From the NCBI RefSeq assembly GCF_003704105.1, contig NZ_QUOQ01000002.1, forward strand, positions 558,001 to 622,000: DNA of 64,000 nucleotides. The letters run 5' to 3'. Positions within the stretch are counted from its first letter, which is position 1. Each line of letters begins with the position of its first letter. A program made the translations under genes and the position numbers. Positions 16,892-27,591 of this stretch are shown in pieces. The DNA is from Brevundimonas lutea. Its GTDB lineage: Bacteria; Pseudomonadota; Alphaproteobacteria; Caulobacterales; Caulobacteraceae. Under the pieces are notes generated by a model. It saw only the letters and a program-made list of their open reading frames with translations, was not told where the DNA came from and did no database searches.

Positions 16892-17662
16892 ATGGAACTG
16901 TTCGATCTGACCGGCAAGGTGGCGATCATCACCGGCTCGTCGCGCGGCATCGGCCGGGCCATCGCCGAGCGTCTGGCGGAACATGGCGCGCGGGTGGTGA
17001 TCTCGTCCCGCAAGGCCGGGCCCTGCGAGGAGGTAGCCGAGGCCATCAACGCCCAGCGCGGCGAGGGTCGGGCCATCGCCATCCCGGCCAACATCGGGTC
17101 GAAAGAGGACCTGCAGCGGCTGGTCGATCACACCCGCGCCGCCTTCGGGCGCATCGACATCCTGGTCTGCAACGCGGCGTCGAACCCCTACGCCGGGCCG
17201 ATGTCCGGGATCGCCGACGAGCAGTTCGAAAAGATCCTGCAGAACAACATCATCTCCAACCACTGGCTGATCCAGATGGTGGCGCCCGAGATGCTGGAGC
17301 GGGGCGACGGGGCGATCACGGTGATCTCCTCCATCGGCGGGATGCGCGGCAACGCCCTGATCGGCGCCTACAACATCTCCAAGGCCGCCGACATGCAGCT
17401 GGTCAGAAATCTGGCGGTGGAGTGGGGCGCGCGAGGGGTGCGGGTGAACTGCGTGGCCCCCGGCCTGGTCCAGACCGACTTCGCCAAATACCTGTGGGAG
17501 AATCCCGAGCTGCTGAAGACCGTGACCGATCCGGCCCCGCTGAAGCGGATCGGCCAGCCGGACGAGATCGCCGGCGCGGTGGTCTATCTGTCGGCGCCGG
17601 CCAGCCGCTACATGACCGGCCAGACCCTGGTGGTCGATGGCGGGCTGACCATTGCCTGGTGA
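16892..17662 (+). CDS. SDR family oxidoreductase
   Basis: A 256-residue classical short-chain dehydrogenase. The NAD(P)-binding TGSSRGIG is at 14-21, NNIISN and the active-site Ser in VISSIGG follow, and the catalytic YNISK has Tyr160/Lys164. The C-terminus [15 protein letters not shown] is typical. It resembles DHRS4- or glucose-dehydrogenase-like enzymes, but the substrate is not clear. Its stop overlaps the next gene. Confidence 0.93.
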   Translation: MELFDLTGKVAIITGSSRGIGRAIAERLAEHGARVVISSRKAGPCEEVAEAINAQRGEGRAIAIPANIGSKEDLQRLVDHTRAAFGRIDILVCNAASNPYAGPMSGIADEQFEKILQNNIISNHWLIQMVAPEMLERGDGAITVISSIGGMRGNALIGAYNISKAADMQLVRNLAVEWGARGVRVNCVAPGLVQTDFAKYLWENPELLKTVTDPAPLKRIGQPDEIAGAVVYLSAPASRYMTGQTLVVDGGLTIAW

Positions 17663-18614
17663 GGGGTCCTCACCGAAGCCTCAGCTGAGCCGCCGGATCA
17701 AGTGGCGGGTCGAGGACGCCCTGTTCGGCCTCTTCGCCGGGACGATGCGGTTGCTGGACGTCGAGACGGCGTCGAACTTCGGGGCCTGGGTGCTGTCACG
17801 GCTGGGGCCCCGGACGGGCACCGAAAAGACCGTGCAGCGCAACCTGCGCCTGGCCTTTCCCAAGCTGAGCGACGACGCGCGGCGTGATCTGTCAGTGCGT
17901 CACTGGGCCGAGCTGGGGCGGCTGGTGGCGGAATTCTCGCTGATGGACCGGATCACGGTCGAGAACGGTCGGATCGTGGTCGAGGGCATGGAGCGGCTGC
18001 ACGCCATTCGCGACAGCGGCGGGCCGTCGGTGATGGTGTCGGGGCATTTCTCGAACTGGGAGGCGATGGCGGCGGCGATCGTGGCTTCGGGCGCGCCGAC
18101 CCAGATTACCTATCGCGCCGCCAACAATCCGCTGATCGACCGGCGGATCATCGACAGCCGCGCCGCCTATGGCGTGAAGCTGTTCGCGCCCAAGGGCGGC
18201 GACGGGGCGCGCGACCTGATGGCCGGGATGAAGCGGGGGCTGTCGGTGGCCCTGCTGAACGACCAGAAATTCTCGGAGGGGCCGGAGGTGAGCTTCTTCG
18301 GCCATCCGGCCAATACGGCGACCGGGCCGTCACGCCTGGCCCAGCGGTTCGGGTGCGTGATCCAGCCGATCACGGTGGAGCGGATCGGGCCGGCGCGGCT
18401 GAAGGTGGTCATTCATCCCACGCTGACCGTGCCGGACACCGGCGACAGGGCGGCGGATGTGGTGGCGTCGACCCAGGCCATCACCGACCTGATCGAGGGA
18501 CAGATCCGGGCGCGGCCGTGGGAGTGGTTCTGGACCCACAAGCGTTGGCCGCCCGCGGTCTATGCCACGTTGGCGTCCGACGTGTCCGTCGAGCGGCGGA
18601 ATGGGCCCGCATAG
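17652..18614 (+). CDS. Lysophospholipid / lipid A acyltransferase (LpxL-HtrB family)
   Basis: A 320-residue inner-membrane acyltransferase. The catalytic HX4E motif is His132-Glu137 in SGHFSNWE. Family blocks such as [10 protein letters not shown] and [10 protein letters not shown], and the ending [12 protein letters not shown], are visible. Members add secondary acyl chains to lipid A or related lipids. The start is TTG 17652, inside the SDR gene; no ATG occurs in frame until residue 32, so this start or a nearby alternative is needed. The last 55 bases overlap the convergent receiver gene on the other strand. Confidence 0.9.
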   Translation: MPGEGSSPKPQLSRRIKWRVEDALFGLFAGTMRLLDVETASNFGAWVLSRLGPRTGTEKTVQRNLRLAFPKLSDDARRDLSVRHWAELGRLVAEFSLMDRITVENGRIVVEGMERLHAIRDSGGPSVMVSGHFSNWEAMAAAIVASGAPTQITYRAANNPLIDRRIIDSRAAYGVKLFAPKGGDGARDLMAGMKRGLSVALLNDQKFSEGPEVSFFGHPANTATGPSRLAQRFGCVIQPITVERIGPARLKVVIHPTLTVPDTGDRAADVVASTQAITDLIEGQIRARPWEWFWTHKRWPPAVYATLASDVSVERRNGPA

Positions 18615-19066
18615 TCCGGCTTCTGCATCCGGCGTCGATCAGGACCAAAATAGCCGTCGCATTTCACGAAGGGGCGGGGCCTCAGGATCACCGCCTGGAT
18701 GCGGTCCAGCATGGCCTTGGCGGTGATCGGCTTGACCACGAATTCGGTGACGCCGGCGTCGCGCGCCTCCTGCACCCGGGTCTTTTCCGAATGGCCGGTC
18801 ATCATGATGATGGGCAGATAAGGGTTGGCGCTGTCGGGGCTGTTGCGGACCAGGCGGGTGAAATCGACGCCATCCAGGGGGGCCATGTTGAAATCGACGA
18901 TGGCGAGATCGAAATGCTGTTCGCGCAGCGCCTGCAAGGCCTGGGCGCCGTCGGACACCTCCCGGATTTTCGACGCGCCGGCCGAGGCGAGGATGGCCGA
19001 GGCGATGGCGCGCATGTGCTGGTTGTCGTCCACCAGCAGAATCTGCACCGATTTGAGGAAGGCCAT
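18560..19066 (-). CDS. Single-domain response regulator
   Basis: A 168-residue receiver. Acidic pocket Asp13/Asp14, phosphoacceptor Asp58 (AIVDFNM), Thr90 and Lys112 (VVKPIT) are intact. After the receiver (to about 125) there is a basic tail with [13 protein letters not shown] and RRSTD, a C-terminal extension common in alphaproteobacterial receivers of this type. No DNA-binding or enzymatic output is present. Its 3' end overlaps the acyltransferase gene by 55 bases in antisense. Confidence 0.92.
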   Translation of the reverse strand: MAFLKSVQILLVDDNQHMRAIASAILASAGASKIREVSDGAQALQALREQHFDLAIVDFNMAPLDGVDFTRLVRNSPDSANPYLPIIMMTGHSEKTRVQEARDAGVTEFVVKPITAKAMLDRIQAVILRPRPFVKCDGYFGPDRRRMQKPDYAGPFRRSTDTSDANVA

Positions 19067-19126
19067 CGAAAAAAGGGTCCGGTCGATTGAGTCGCCGCAC
19101 GCTAGCGGGGTCGCGTGTCACTGAAA

Positions 19127-19167
19127 ATGGGAATGCGAGCCCGAAAGCTCGCTGTAACCGTTCCCAT
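19127..19167 (+). other. Nested hairpin in the aldo/keto reductase upstream region
   Basis: A 7-bp outer stem (ATGGGAA 19127-19133 with TTCCCAT 19161-19167) encloses a perfect 6-bp inner stem (GCGAGC 19135-19140 with GCTCGC 19147-19152, loop CCGAAA). It lies in the 240-base region between two divergent genes, about 140 bases before the reductase start. No known riboswitch or RNA family is recognised. Confidence 0.4.
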
Positions 19168-19306
19168 CCCCGGTACTGTCGTCAGCACAACACATCAGGC
19201 GTTGAGGCGCGGTAAAGAGCCGCGCTCGGAGTGCGGCAACTGGCGGCGCGGCGAGGGGTTTCTATATGCCCAAGCTCCTCTCCTCGATCCGATCGCGAGA
19301 CCCCGT

Positions 19307-20146
19307 ATGCCCTTCAGCGACCAGCCCACCGTCAAGTCCGGCGACGTCGAGATTCCCCTACTGGGCTTCGGCACCTGGCAACTGGAGCCCGAGGACGCGC
19401 GGCGCATGGTCGCCGAGGCGCTGAGGATCGGTTACCGCCACATCGACACGGCCTGGATCTACAAGAACGAGAAGGCGGTCGGCGACGGCATCCGCGACTC
19501 GGGCGTGCCGCGCGAGGACATCTTCCTGACCACCAAGATCTGGGTGGCGCATTTCGCCGACGGCGACCTGCAGCGTCAGGCCGCGGAATCCGCCGAGAGC
19601 CTGGGCTTCACCCCCGATCTGTTGCTGCTGCACTGGCCCAAGACGACGCCGTCGATCGAGGACACCATCGCCTCGCTGAACGATGCCAAGGACAGGGGCT
19701 TCACCCGGTCGATTGGGGTGTCGAACTATCCGTCGAAGGAGTTCCGGCGCGCGGCCGAGGCCTCCAAGGCGCCCTTGGTCACCAACCAGGTCGAGTACCA
19801 CCCCTATCTGTCGCTCCACACCCTGATGGCCACGGCCAACGAGCTGGGCTCGACCATCACCGCCTGGTCGCCCCTGGCCCAGGGCAAGATCGCCGATGAT
19901 CCGACGATCAAGGAGATCGCCGAGGCGCACGGCAAGACCGCCGGCCAGGTCACCCTGCGCTGGCTGGTCCAGCAGGGCGTCATCGCCATTCCGCGCACCA
20001 CCAAGGAAACCCGGGCGCGCGAGAACTTCGACATCTTCGACTTCGAACTGACCGGCGAGGAGATGGACCGGCTGCACGCCCTGGCCACGCCCGAGGGCCG
20101 GCTGGGCGACTGGATCGACCCTGAGTTCCAGTGGGACCGGGATTGA
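19307..20146 (+). CDS. Aldo/keto reductase
   Basis: A 279-residue NADPH-dependent reductase of the AKR superfamily. The catalytic tetrad is visible: Asp and Tyr in HIDTAWIYKNEKAVG, Lys in TTKIW and His in LLLHWPK. The NADPH site IPRTTKETRARENFDIF and the W-S-P-L-A-Q-G segment follow. It resembles 2,5-diketogluconate/methylglyoxal reductases. ATG 19307 starts MPFSDQP directly; a longer frame from 19115 runs through the structured upstream region and is unlikely to be coding. The physiological substrate is unknown. Confidence 0.92.
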   Translation: MPFSDQPTVKSGDVEIPLLGFGTWQLEPEDARRMVAEALRIGYRHIDTAWIYKNEKAVGDGIRDSGVPREDIFLTTKIWVAHFADGDLQRQAAESAESLGFTPDLLLLHWPKTTPSIEDTIASLNDAKDRGFTRSIGVSNYPSKEFRRAAEASKAPLVTNQVEYHPYLSLHTLMATANELGSTITAWSPLAQGKIADDPTIKEIAEAHGKTAGQVTLRWLVQQGVIAIPRTTKETRARENFDIFDFELTGEEMDRLHALATPEGRLGDWIDPEFQWDRD

Positions 20147-20204
20147 GCCCGCGGCCGGCCTAAACCGCTGGCCCCGGACCCGCGCCGTCTGCTATCTGCG
20201 GCCC

Positions 20205-20252
20205 ATGTTCGTCTTCGGGACCCGTCCGATCGTGATTAGCCGCCCGGCGTAG
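20205..20252 (+). other. Possible 15-codon leader peptide upstream of ileS
   Basis: A short frame (MFVFGTRPIVISRPA, stop TAG 20250-20252) contains two Ile codons split by one Val codon. A small hairpin GGGGA-GTG-TCCCC follows at 20260-20272. The arrangement recalls attenuation leaders of aminoacyl-tRNA synthetases, but there is no clear ribosome binding site and no U-run terminator. Confidence 0.25.
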
Positions 20253-20325
20253 CGCCCGAGGGGAGTGTCCCCAGCGCCCGCCGGGTTCGACGCTTCCTCC
20301 CGACGATCACACGACGAGACCCCAG

Positions 20326-23247
20326 ATGACCGACACTCCCGCTTCCACCGGCCGCGACTATCGCGACACCGTCTTCCTGCCGGAGACGCCGTTCCCCATG
20401 CGCGGCGGTCTGCCCCAGAAGGAGCCGACGATCATTGAGGCCTGGGGCGACCTGTATGGCCGGCTGCGCGCTGAGCGGCAGAGCCAGAACGCGCCGCTGT
20501 ATGTGCTGCACGACGGCCCGCCCTATGCGAACGGCGACATCCACATCGGCCATGCGCTGAACAAGACGCTGAAGGATTTCGTGGTCCGGTCGCGGTTCCT
20601 GCTGGGCTATGACGTCGACTACGTCCCCGGCTGGGACTGCCACGGCCTGCCGATCGAATGGAAGATCGAGGAGCGGTTTCGGTCCGAGGGCAAGCGCAAG
20701 GACGAGGTCTCCAAGGCCGCCTTCCGCGCCGCCTGTCGCGAATACGCCGCTGGCTGGATTGACGTGCAGCGCGACCAGTTCAAGCGGCTGGGCGTGCTGG
20801 GCGACTGGGACAACCGCTACGCCACCATGGACTTCGCCACCGAGGCGGCCATCGTGCGCGAGTTCCACAAGTTCAAGAATTCAGGCCAGCTGTATCGCGG
20901 CTCAAAGCCCGTGATGTGGTCGCCGGTTGAGCGCACCGCCCTGGCGGACGCCGAGATCGAGTACCACGACCACGTCTCGCCCACGGTGTGGGTCAAGTTC
21001 CCGGTGATCGGGGCGACCGACAGCCACCCGGACGACCTTTTGGCGTTCCGCAACGCCACCCCGGCCATCGTCATCTGGACGACGACGCCGTGGACCATCC
21101 CGGCCAACCGGGCGATCAGCTATGGCCCCGACATCGCCTATGGCCTGTACGAGGTCACGGCCATGGAAGAGGGGCTGGAGTTCGAGCCCTGGGCCAGGCC
21201 GGGCGACCGGCTGATCATGGCCGACAAGCTGGCGGAGGCGGTGTTCAAGGCGGCCAAGGTGGCGTCCTGGACGCGGGTGGACGATCTGGACCCGTCGGGC
21301 CTGGAATGCGCCCATCCGCTGGCGTCGCTGGATCCCGGCTATGGCTTCTCCGTGCCGCTGTTGGCCGGTGACCACGTCACCGACGACGCGGGCACGGGCT
21401 TTGTCCACACCGCTCCCGGCCACGGCGCCGACGACTTCGAGGTGTGGAAGGCCCACGGGCATCACGAAGTGCCCGACACCGTGGACGCGGACGGCGCCTA
21501 CTATCCGCACGTGCCGCTGTTCGCCGGCCTGAAGGTCATCGAGACCGAGGGCAAGAAGGACAAGATCGGAAAGTTCGGCCCGGCCAACAAGGCGGTCACC
21601 GAAAGGCTGATCGAGGCGGGCAACCTGCTGGCGCGCGGCCGGATGGAGCACTCCTATCCGATGAGCTGGCGCTCCAAGGCGCCGGTGATCTTCCGGAACA
21701 CGCCGCAGTGGTTCATCCGGCTCGACAAGCCGCTGGACGACGACGGCACCCTGCGCGAACGCGCCTTGGCCGCCATCGACGCCACCGCCTTCCACCCGGC
21801 GGCGGGCAAGAACCGCATCCGCACCATGGTCGAGGGGCGTCCAGACTGGCTGATCAGCCGCCAGCGCGCCTGGGGCACGCCCCTGGCCATGTTCGTCGAC
21901 AAACACACCGGCCAGCCGCTGCACGACGACGCCGTCGACGCCCGCATACTCACGGCCATCGAACAGGGCGGCGCCGACGCCTGGTTCGATACGCCCGACG
22001 CCGACTTCCTGGGGACCCACGACCCGGCCCGCTATGAGCGTATCGAGGACATCCTGGACGTCTGGTTCGATAGCGGCTGCACCCACGCCTTCACCCTGGA
22101 GCCGCGTGATCCCGCCCACGGCTATGAGGGCGATCGGCCCAGCCATTGGCCGGCGGACCTTTATCTCGAGGGCTCGGACCAGCATCGGGGCTGGTTCCAG
22201 TCCAACTTGCTGGAAGGGTCGGGCACGCGTGGCCGGGCGCCCTACGACGCAGTCCTGACCCACGGCTTCACCCAGGACGAGAACGGCGAGAAGATGTCGA
22301 AGTCCCGGGGCAACACCACCGATCCGGCGGTGGTGATCAAGGAGAGCGGGGCCGACATCCTGCGCCTGTGGGTCGCCCTGGTCGACTATGCCGAGGACCA
22401 GCGGATCGGAAAGCAGATCCTCCAGACCACGGTCGACGCCTATCGCAAGCTGAGGAACACCGTCCGCTATCTGCTGGGCGCCCTGAACGGGTTCGAGGAG
22501 AGCGAGCGCCTGCCGCTGGACCAGATGCCGCCGCTGGAGCGGTTCATCCTGCACCGCCTGTGGCAGCTGGATGGCCAGGTGCGCCGCGCCTATGAGACCT
22601 ATGACTTCCAGGACGTGGTGCGGCCGGTGCTGGAGTTCTGCTCGGGCGATCTGTCGGCGCTGTATTTCGATATCCGCAAGGACAGCCTGTACTGCGACCG
22701 CCCCGACGCGATCCGCCGGCGCGCGGCCCGCACGGTGATGGACGCGGTGTTCGAGCGGCTGACCGCCTGGCTGGCCCCGCTGACGCCCTTCACCATGGAG
22801 GAGGCGTGGACGACCCGCTTCCCGAACGCCGGCTCGAACTGCCTGCGGGTGATGCCGGAGACGCCGGGGGCATGGCGCAACGACGCGGAGGCCGAGCGGT
22901 GGGCGAAGGTCGAGGCCGTACTTGAGGTCGTCAACGAGGCCCTGGAGGCTGCCCGCCGCGACAAGATCATCGGCGGCGCCCTGGACGCCTGGCCGGTGGT
23001 CAGCGGCCCGGGCGAGGCCTTCGCTCCCTTTCAGGCCCTGGACCCCGCCGAGGTGTTCCGCACCTCGGGCGCCGAACTGCGGGTCGGCGGCGACGCCGTG
23101 AGCGTCGAGATCAAGCCGGCGGATCACGCCAAATGCGCCCGTTCCTGGCGCCGCGTTCCTGACGTGGGCTCGGACCCCGACTATCCCGACCTGTCGGCGC
23201 GGGATGCCGACGCGGTGCGGTGGCTGGACGCGCGGCGGGCGGGATAA
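20326..23247 (+). CDS. ileS: Isoleucyl-tRNA synthetase
   Basis: A 973-residue class I synthetase that charges tRNA-Ile and edits Val-tRNA-Ile. The HIGH motif is at 73-76 (NGDIHIGHALN) and KMSKS at 656-660 (GEKMSKSRGN). The CP1 editing domain is visible with TTPWTIPANRA and TGFVHTAPGHG. The C-terminal anticodon-binding part is complete. The family zinc-finger tail is reduced to a single Cys in the last 40 residues (KCARSWR), so the usual C-terminal Zn site appears degenerate. ATG 20326 is in good context. Upstream is 179 bases without a gene that may hold a leader. Confidence 0.98.
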   Translation: MTDTPASTGRDYRDTVFLPETPFPMRGGLPQKEPTIIEAWGDLYGRLRAERQSQNAPLYVLHDGPPYANGDIHIGHALNKTLKDFVVRSRFLLGYDVDYVPGWDCHGLPIEWKIEERFRSEGKRKDEVSKAAFRAACREYAAGWIDVQRDQFKRLGVLGDWDNRYATMDFATEAAIVREFHKFKNSGQLYRGSKPVMWSPVERTALADAEIEYHDHVSPTVWVKFPVIGATDSHPDDLLAFRNATPAIVIWTTTPWTIPANRAISYGPDIAYGLYEVTAMEEGLEFEPWARPGDRLIMADKLAEAVFKAAKVASWTRVDDLDPSGLECAHPLASLDPGYGFSVPLLAGDHVTDDAGTGFVHTAPGHGADDFEVWKAHGHHEVPDTVDADGAYYPHVPLFAGLKVIETEGKKDKIGKFGPANKAVTERLIEAGNLLARGRMEHSYPMSWRSKAPVIFRNTPQWFIRLDKPLDDDGTLRERALAAIDATAFHPAAGKNRIRTMVEGRPDWLISRQRAWGTPLAMFVDKHTGQPLHDDAVDARILTAIEQGGADAWFDTPDADFLGTHDPARYERIEDILDVWFDSGCTHAFTLEPRDPAHGYEGDRPSHWPADLYLEGSDQHRGWFQSNLLEGSGTRGRAPYDAVLTHGFTQDENGEKMSKSRGNTTDPAVVIKESGADILRLWVALVDYAEDQRIGKQILQTTVDAYRKLRNTVRYLLGALNGFEESERLPLDQMPPLERFILHRLWQLDGQVRRAYETYDFQDVVRPVLEFCSGDLSALYFDIRKDSLYCDRPDAIRRRAARTVMDAVFERLTAWLAPLTPFTMEEAWTTRFPNAGSNCLRVMPETPGAWRNDAEAERWAKVEAVLEVVNEALEAARRDKIIGGALDAWPVVSGPGEAFAPFQALDPAEVFRTSGAELRVGGDAVSVEIKPADHAKCARSWRRVPDVGSDPDYPDLSARDADAVRWLDARRAG

Positions 23248-23254
23248 ACACCGT

Positions 23255-23374
23255 CTCCCCGGCGAAGGCCGGGGTCCAGATTACAGAGCGCCGGAGTGTG
23301 TTGGATATTGCCTCACCGTGCCTGATCGGCGCGTTCGGTGTCTTACAATCTGGACCCCGGCCTTCGCCGGGGAG
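23255..23374. repeat. 120-bp palindromic repeat element, copy 1
   Basis: Arms 23255-23282 and 23347-23374 are perfect 28-base inverted complements, built around CGGCGAAGGCCGGGGTCCAG. A second copy with the same total length and the same arm positions lies at 43031-43150. The copy sits between the ileS stop and the convergent GST gene. Confidence 0.8.
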
Positions 23375-23400
23375 GCGGGAAGGTGCGCCGGGTGTGGCCC

Positions 23401-24018
23401 CTAAACCGCCTCGATCCCCTCCTGCTCCAACACACGCTTGACCGCGTCGCGCTGCTGGACGCGGTCGAGGTGGGCGTTGAGTTTGGGGAAGCGGCCCGTG
23501 TCGAGGAAGCCGGCCTGGCGGCCCCAGCGGCTGAACACCGACAGATAGCCGTCGGCGACGGTATAGGCCTCGCCCATGGCCCACGGACCCTTGAACAGGT
23601 GGTCCTCGACCAGCCGGTACTTGACCAGGGCGTTCTCCAGCGCCTGATCCTTGGCCTCGCCCTCCAGCGGCGGCTTTGAGAACAGGGCGCGGCCGATGGC
23701 GGGGTGCAGGGACGAGCCGAGGAAGGCGTTGAAGGCCTGCATCTGGCCGAAGCGGAAGGCGGAGTCGGTGTCGGCCAGCTTCGCCTCGGGATGGGTCTGG
23801 GCGACATAGCCCATGATCACCAGATTGTCGGTCAGCACGCCCTCGTCAGTGACCAGGGCCGGGGTCACGCCCGCCGGGTTGATGGCCAGATACTCGGGCG
23901 TCTTCTGCTCGCCCTTCTTCAGGTCGATCTTCACGGCCTCATAATCCGCGCCGGCCTCCTCCAGAGCGATGTGCGAGGCCATGGCGCAGGCGCCGGGCGA
24001 GTAATAAAGCTTGAGCAT
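23401..24018 (-). CDS. Glutathione S-transferase family protein
   Basis: A 205-residue GST. The thioredoxin-like N-terminal domain shows KLYYSPGACAMASHIALEE with the Ser/Cys active-site region and the GSH-binding cis-Pro in NPAGVTPAL, followed by LTDNLVIMGYVA. The helical C-terminal domain begins at about residue 85. It resembles beta-class bacterial GSTs. ATG 24016-24018 is preferred to a start 20 codons upstream because it matches the family start exactly. The substrate is unknown. Confidence 0.93.
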   Translation of the reverse strand: MLKLYYSPGACAMASHIALEEAGADYEAVKIDLKKGEQKTPEYLAINPAGVTPALVTDEGVLTDNLVIMGYVAQTHPEAKLADTDSAFRFGQMQAFNAFLGSSLHPAIGRALFSKPPLEGEAKDQALENALVKYRLVEDHLFKGPWAMGEAYTVADGYLSVFSRWGRQAGFLDTGRFPKLNAHLDRVQQRDAVKRVLEQEGIEAV

Positions 24019-24084
24019 CGGCGTCTCCAGAATCGCGGGGTCGTCGGAGCAAACGATCTCGGTGACCGGTCGGTTCACCGGCGA

Positions 24085-25104
24085 TCAGCGGCTCCTCACC
24101 ACCCTACCGAAGGCGCGGCGCGGATGGTTCGCCGGGACGAGATCCTGCTCGCGAGCGACGATTATGTCTTCTCTCACCGGCACGGGCTCTAATCCCGCGA
24201 GGTTCCGATAGAGGACCATCGCTACGCCGTTCGCGAGCGCCAGTGCAAGGGCGAGTGGAGCGAGGACGAACATGCCGACGACGACGAGAATTATTGGAGC
24301 GACCAAGCCGATCCCGAAGTAAGCGCCGTAGTCTGACCGCCCGAAGCCTCGCGCCACGTAGTGGCCCGCGAGTATGGAAACGAACAGGATCGGCACACCG
24401 ATCACCGCTTCCGCGACCATCATAAACCCGCCAAAGGCGCTGGCCCCGGCTGCATGCCGAAGGGCGTCCGCTGTGCTGGCGTCACCGAGCAAGGACATTT
24501 CCCAACTGGTGTAGAAGGCCATGCGGGCCAGCCCGCACAACAGCATGCCGCCCAGCGCCGCCAGCAGTATGATCGGGATTGACGTCCTGACGCGCACTGG
24601 TCCGGCGAAATAGGTCGATCCGCCGGCCTGGACCGCACCGTCCGACGCCGAACTAGGCGCCCCTGCGCCGTCAAGCCTGCTCCAATCATCAGGCGCTTCT
24701 TCCCAGCCTGCTCGCTTGGCGTAGAGAAAGCCGAAGGCCGCGCCGAGCAGGGCGGGAAAGATGAACTGCATCAGGCCCACGCCACGCGTGAAGGCCGCCG
24801 CCAGATCTTGAGGGCCCTGCATCACGGCCTGCAGCATCACCAGGGCGGCTGCGCCCAGTGCCGCATAGGCCCCTCTGGAGCCGACGCCTTTCCAACGGAG
24901 CAGATGGTGGCCGCCCACGAACAGGCCAGCATAGAGAATTGTTCCGATGAGGAGCCACAAGACCAGTCGATCATAGCTCCTGAGCACGTCCGGCAAATCG
25001 AGCAAGCCGTTGCGCAGCGAAAAGAACAGGAAGGCGGCGGCGAAGGCGGCCTGAATCCCGAAGCCTTTTGAGTCGGAACGGATGAGCGGCACGGCCGTCT
25101 CCAC
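24085..25104 (-). CDS. Polytopic membrane protein of unknown function
   Basis: A 339-residue protein that I do not recognise. It has about eight hydrophobic segments in two groups, roughly residues 15-130 and 170-310, separated by a hydrophilic stretch near 130-170 rich in Gly, Ala and Ser. The C-terminus is charged (last 35 residues). The best start is GTG 25104; a further GTG lies four codons in. It stands alone between GST and the divergent aminotransferase. The two-block layout could reflect a small permease, but there is no motif to support that. Confidence 0.6.
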   Translation of the reverse strand: METAVPLIRSDSKGFGIQAAFAAAFLFFSLRNGLLDLPDVLRSYDRLVLWLLIGTILYAGLFVGGHHLLRWKGVGSRGAYAALGAAALVMLQAVMQGPQDLAAAFTRGVGLMQFIFPALLGAAFGFLYAKRAGWEEAPDDWSRLDGAGAPSSASDGAVQAGGSTYFAGPVRVRTSIPIILLAALGGMLLCGLARMAFYTSWEMSLLGDASTADALRHAAGASAFGGFMMVAEAVIGVPILFVSILAGHYVARGFGRSDYGAYFGIGLVAPIILVVVGMFVLAPLALALALANGVAMVLYRNLAGLEPVPVREDIIVAREQDLVPANHPRRAFGRVVRSR

Positions 25105-25164
25105 AATGTTGAGTGGCGTAGCCTTTCATCCTTCCCTTAAGCGGCGATTGATCGGTTTGGTTAA

Positions 25165-26496
<1,332 letters not shown>

Positions 26497-26499
26497 CGT

Positions 26500-27591
26500 T
26501 TACGCCGCCCGGCTGACGGCAAAATCCGCGAGGGACGCCAGGGCCTGGGTCCAGTCGCTGTCGGGCAGGGTCGCCAGGCTGGCCTTGGCGGTATCGGCGT
26601 AGGCACCGGCGGCCTCGAGCGTTGCCACCAGGGCGCCGGAGCCGATGACGAGCTCGCGGGCGCGGGCGAAATCGTCGTCGGCGCGCTGTCCCTGTTCGAT
26701 GGCGCGGGTCCAGAAGGCGTCCTCGCGGCCGCGCGTGCGCTGGATGGCCAGCAGCAGCGGCAGCGTCACCTTGCCCTCGGCGAAATCGTCGCCGGCGTTC
26801 TTGCCCAGCGCCCCTGTCTCTCCTGAATAGTCCAGCGCGTCATCGGCAAGCTGGAAGGCCAGGCCCAGGTTCAGCCCGTAGTCGCGCAGCGCCTCGACCT
26901 GGGGCTCCGTCGCGCCGGCGCCGATGGCTCCGGACTCGGCGGCGGCGGCGAACAGTTCGGCGGTCTTGGCGCGGATGATCTGGAGGTAGGTGTCCTGATC
27001 CAGGTTGAGATCGTGGGCGCGGGTCAGCTGCAGCACCTCGCCCTCGGAAATCACGCCCGAGGCGCGGGCCAGCACGGCCAAGGCCCGCATCTGGCCGGTC
27101 TCGACCATCAGCTCAAAGGCGCGGGCGAACAGGAAGTCGCCGACCAGCACGCTGGACGGCGCGCCCCAGATCAGATGCGCGGCGACCTTGCCGCGCCTCA
27201 GTTTGGAGCCGTCGACCACATCGTCATGCAGCAGGGTGGCGGTGTGGATGAACTCGACCGCCGCGGCCAGGCGCAGCGGCGCCTCGATCGATCCGCCAAC
27301 CGCGCGGGCGGCGGCCAGGGTCAGCAGCGGGCGCAGCCGCTTGCCGCCCGCCTGGACCAGATGCTCGGCCAGCAGCGGAATGACCGGCACGTCCGACTGC
27401 ATGCGCTCGACGATAAGGGCGTCCACGCGCGCCATGTCCCCGGCGGCGAGACCGATCAGGGCCTCGACGTCTCCCGGCGAGCGGGCGTCCGGAGCAGGGC
27501 GAGGGGCGAGCGGCAAGCGTCGGTCCGTGCAAAGGAAGATTGCGCGCTCCTTGCCCCACGGCGCGACGGCGCACAATGGTGACGACGACAC
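26500..27591 (-). CDS. ispB: Polyprenyl diphosphate synthase (octaprenyl type)
   Basis: A 363-residue all-trans polyprenyl diphosphate synthase, likely making the ubiquinone side chain. Both Asp-rich motifs are present: LLHDDVVDGS (Asp123 to Asp127) and QLADDALDYSG (Asp250 to Asp254), with GGKRLRP near 82-88. Chain length cannot be read from sequence. The start is uncertain: GTG 27591 overlaps the divergent methyltransferase start, and a TTG at 27514-27516 would remove the overlap and 25 residues of poor conservation. The gene ends 3 bases from the convergent aminotransferase stop. Confidence 0.9.
   Translation of the reverse strand: MSSSPLCAVAPWGKERAIFLCTDRRLPLAPRPAPDARSPGDVEALIGLAAGDMARVDALIVERMQSDVPVIPLLAEHLVQAGGKRLRPLLTLAAARAVGGSIEAPLRLAAAVEFIHTATLLHDDVVDGSKLRRGKVAAHLIWGAPSSVLVGDFLFARAFELMVETGQMRALAVLARASGVISEGEVLQLTRAHDLNLDQDTYLQIIRAKTAELFAAAAESGAIGAGATEPQVEALRDYGLNLGLAFQLADDALDYSGETGALGKNAGDDFAEGKVTLPLLLAIQRTRGREDAFWTRAIEQGQRADDDFARARELVIGSGALVATLEAAGAYADTAKASLATLPDSDWTQALASLADFAVSRAA

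Noticed and set aside
20902..23127. 741-codon minus-strand frame opposite ileS
   Set aside because: Its translation is low-complexity Arg/Gly/Asp-rich and shadows ileS, which has intact HIGH and KMSKS motifs.
23204..23584. Short frames translating the palindromic repeat
   Set aside because: Peptides such as LPGEGRGPDY are translations of the repeat arms and occur wherever the repeat occurs; no coding evidence.
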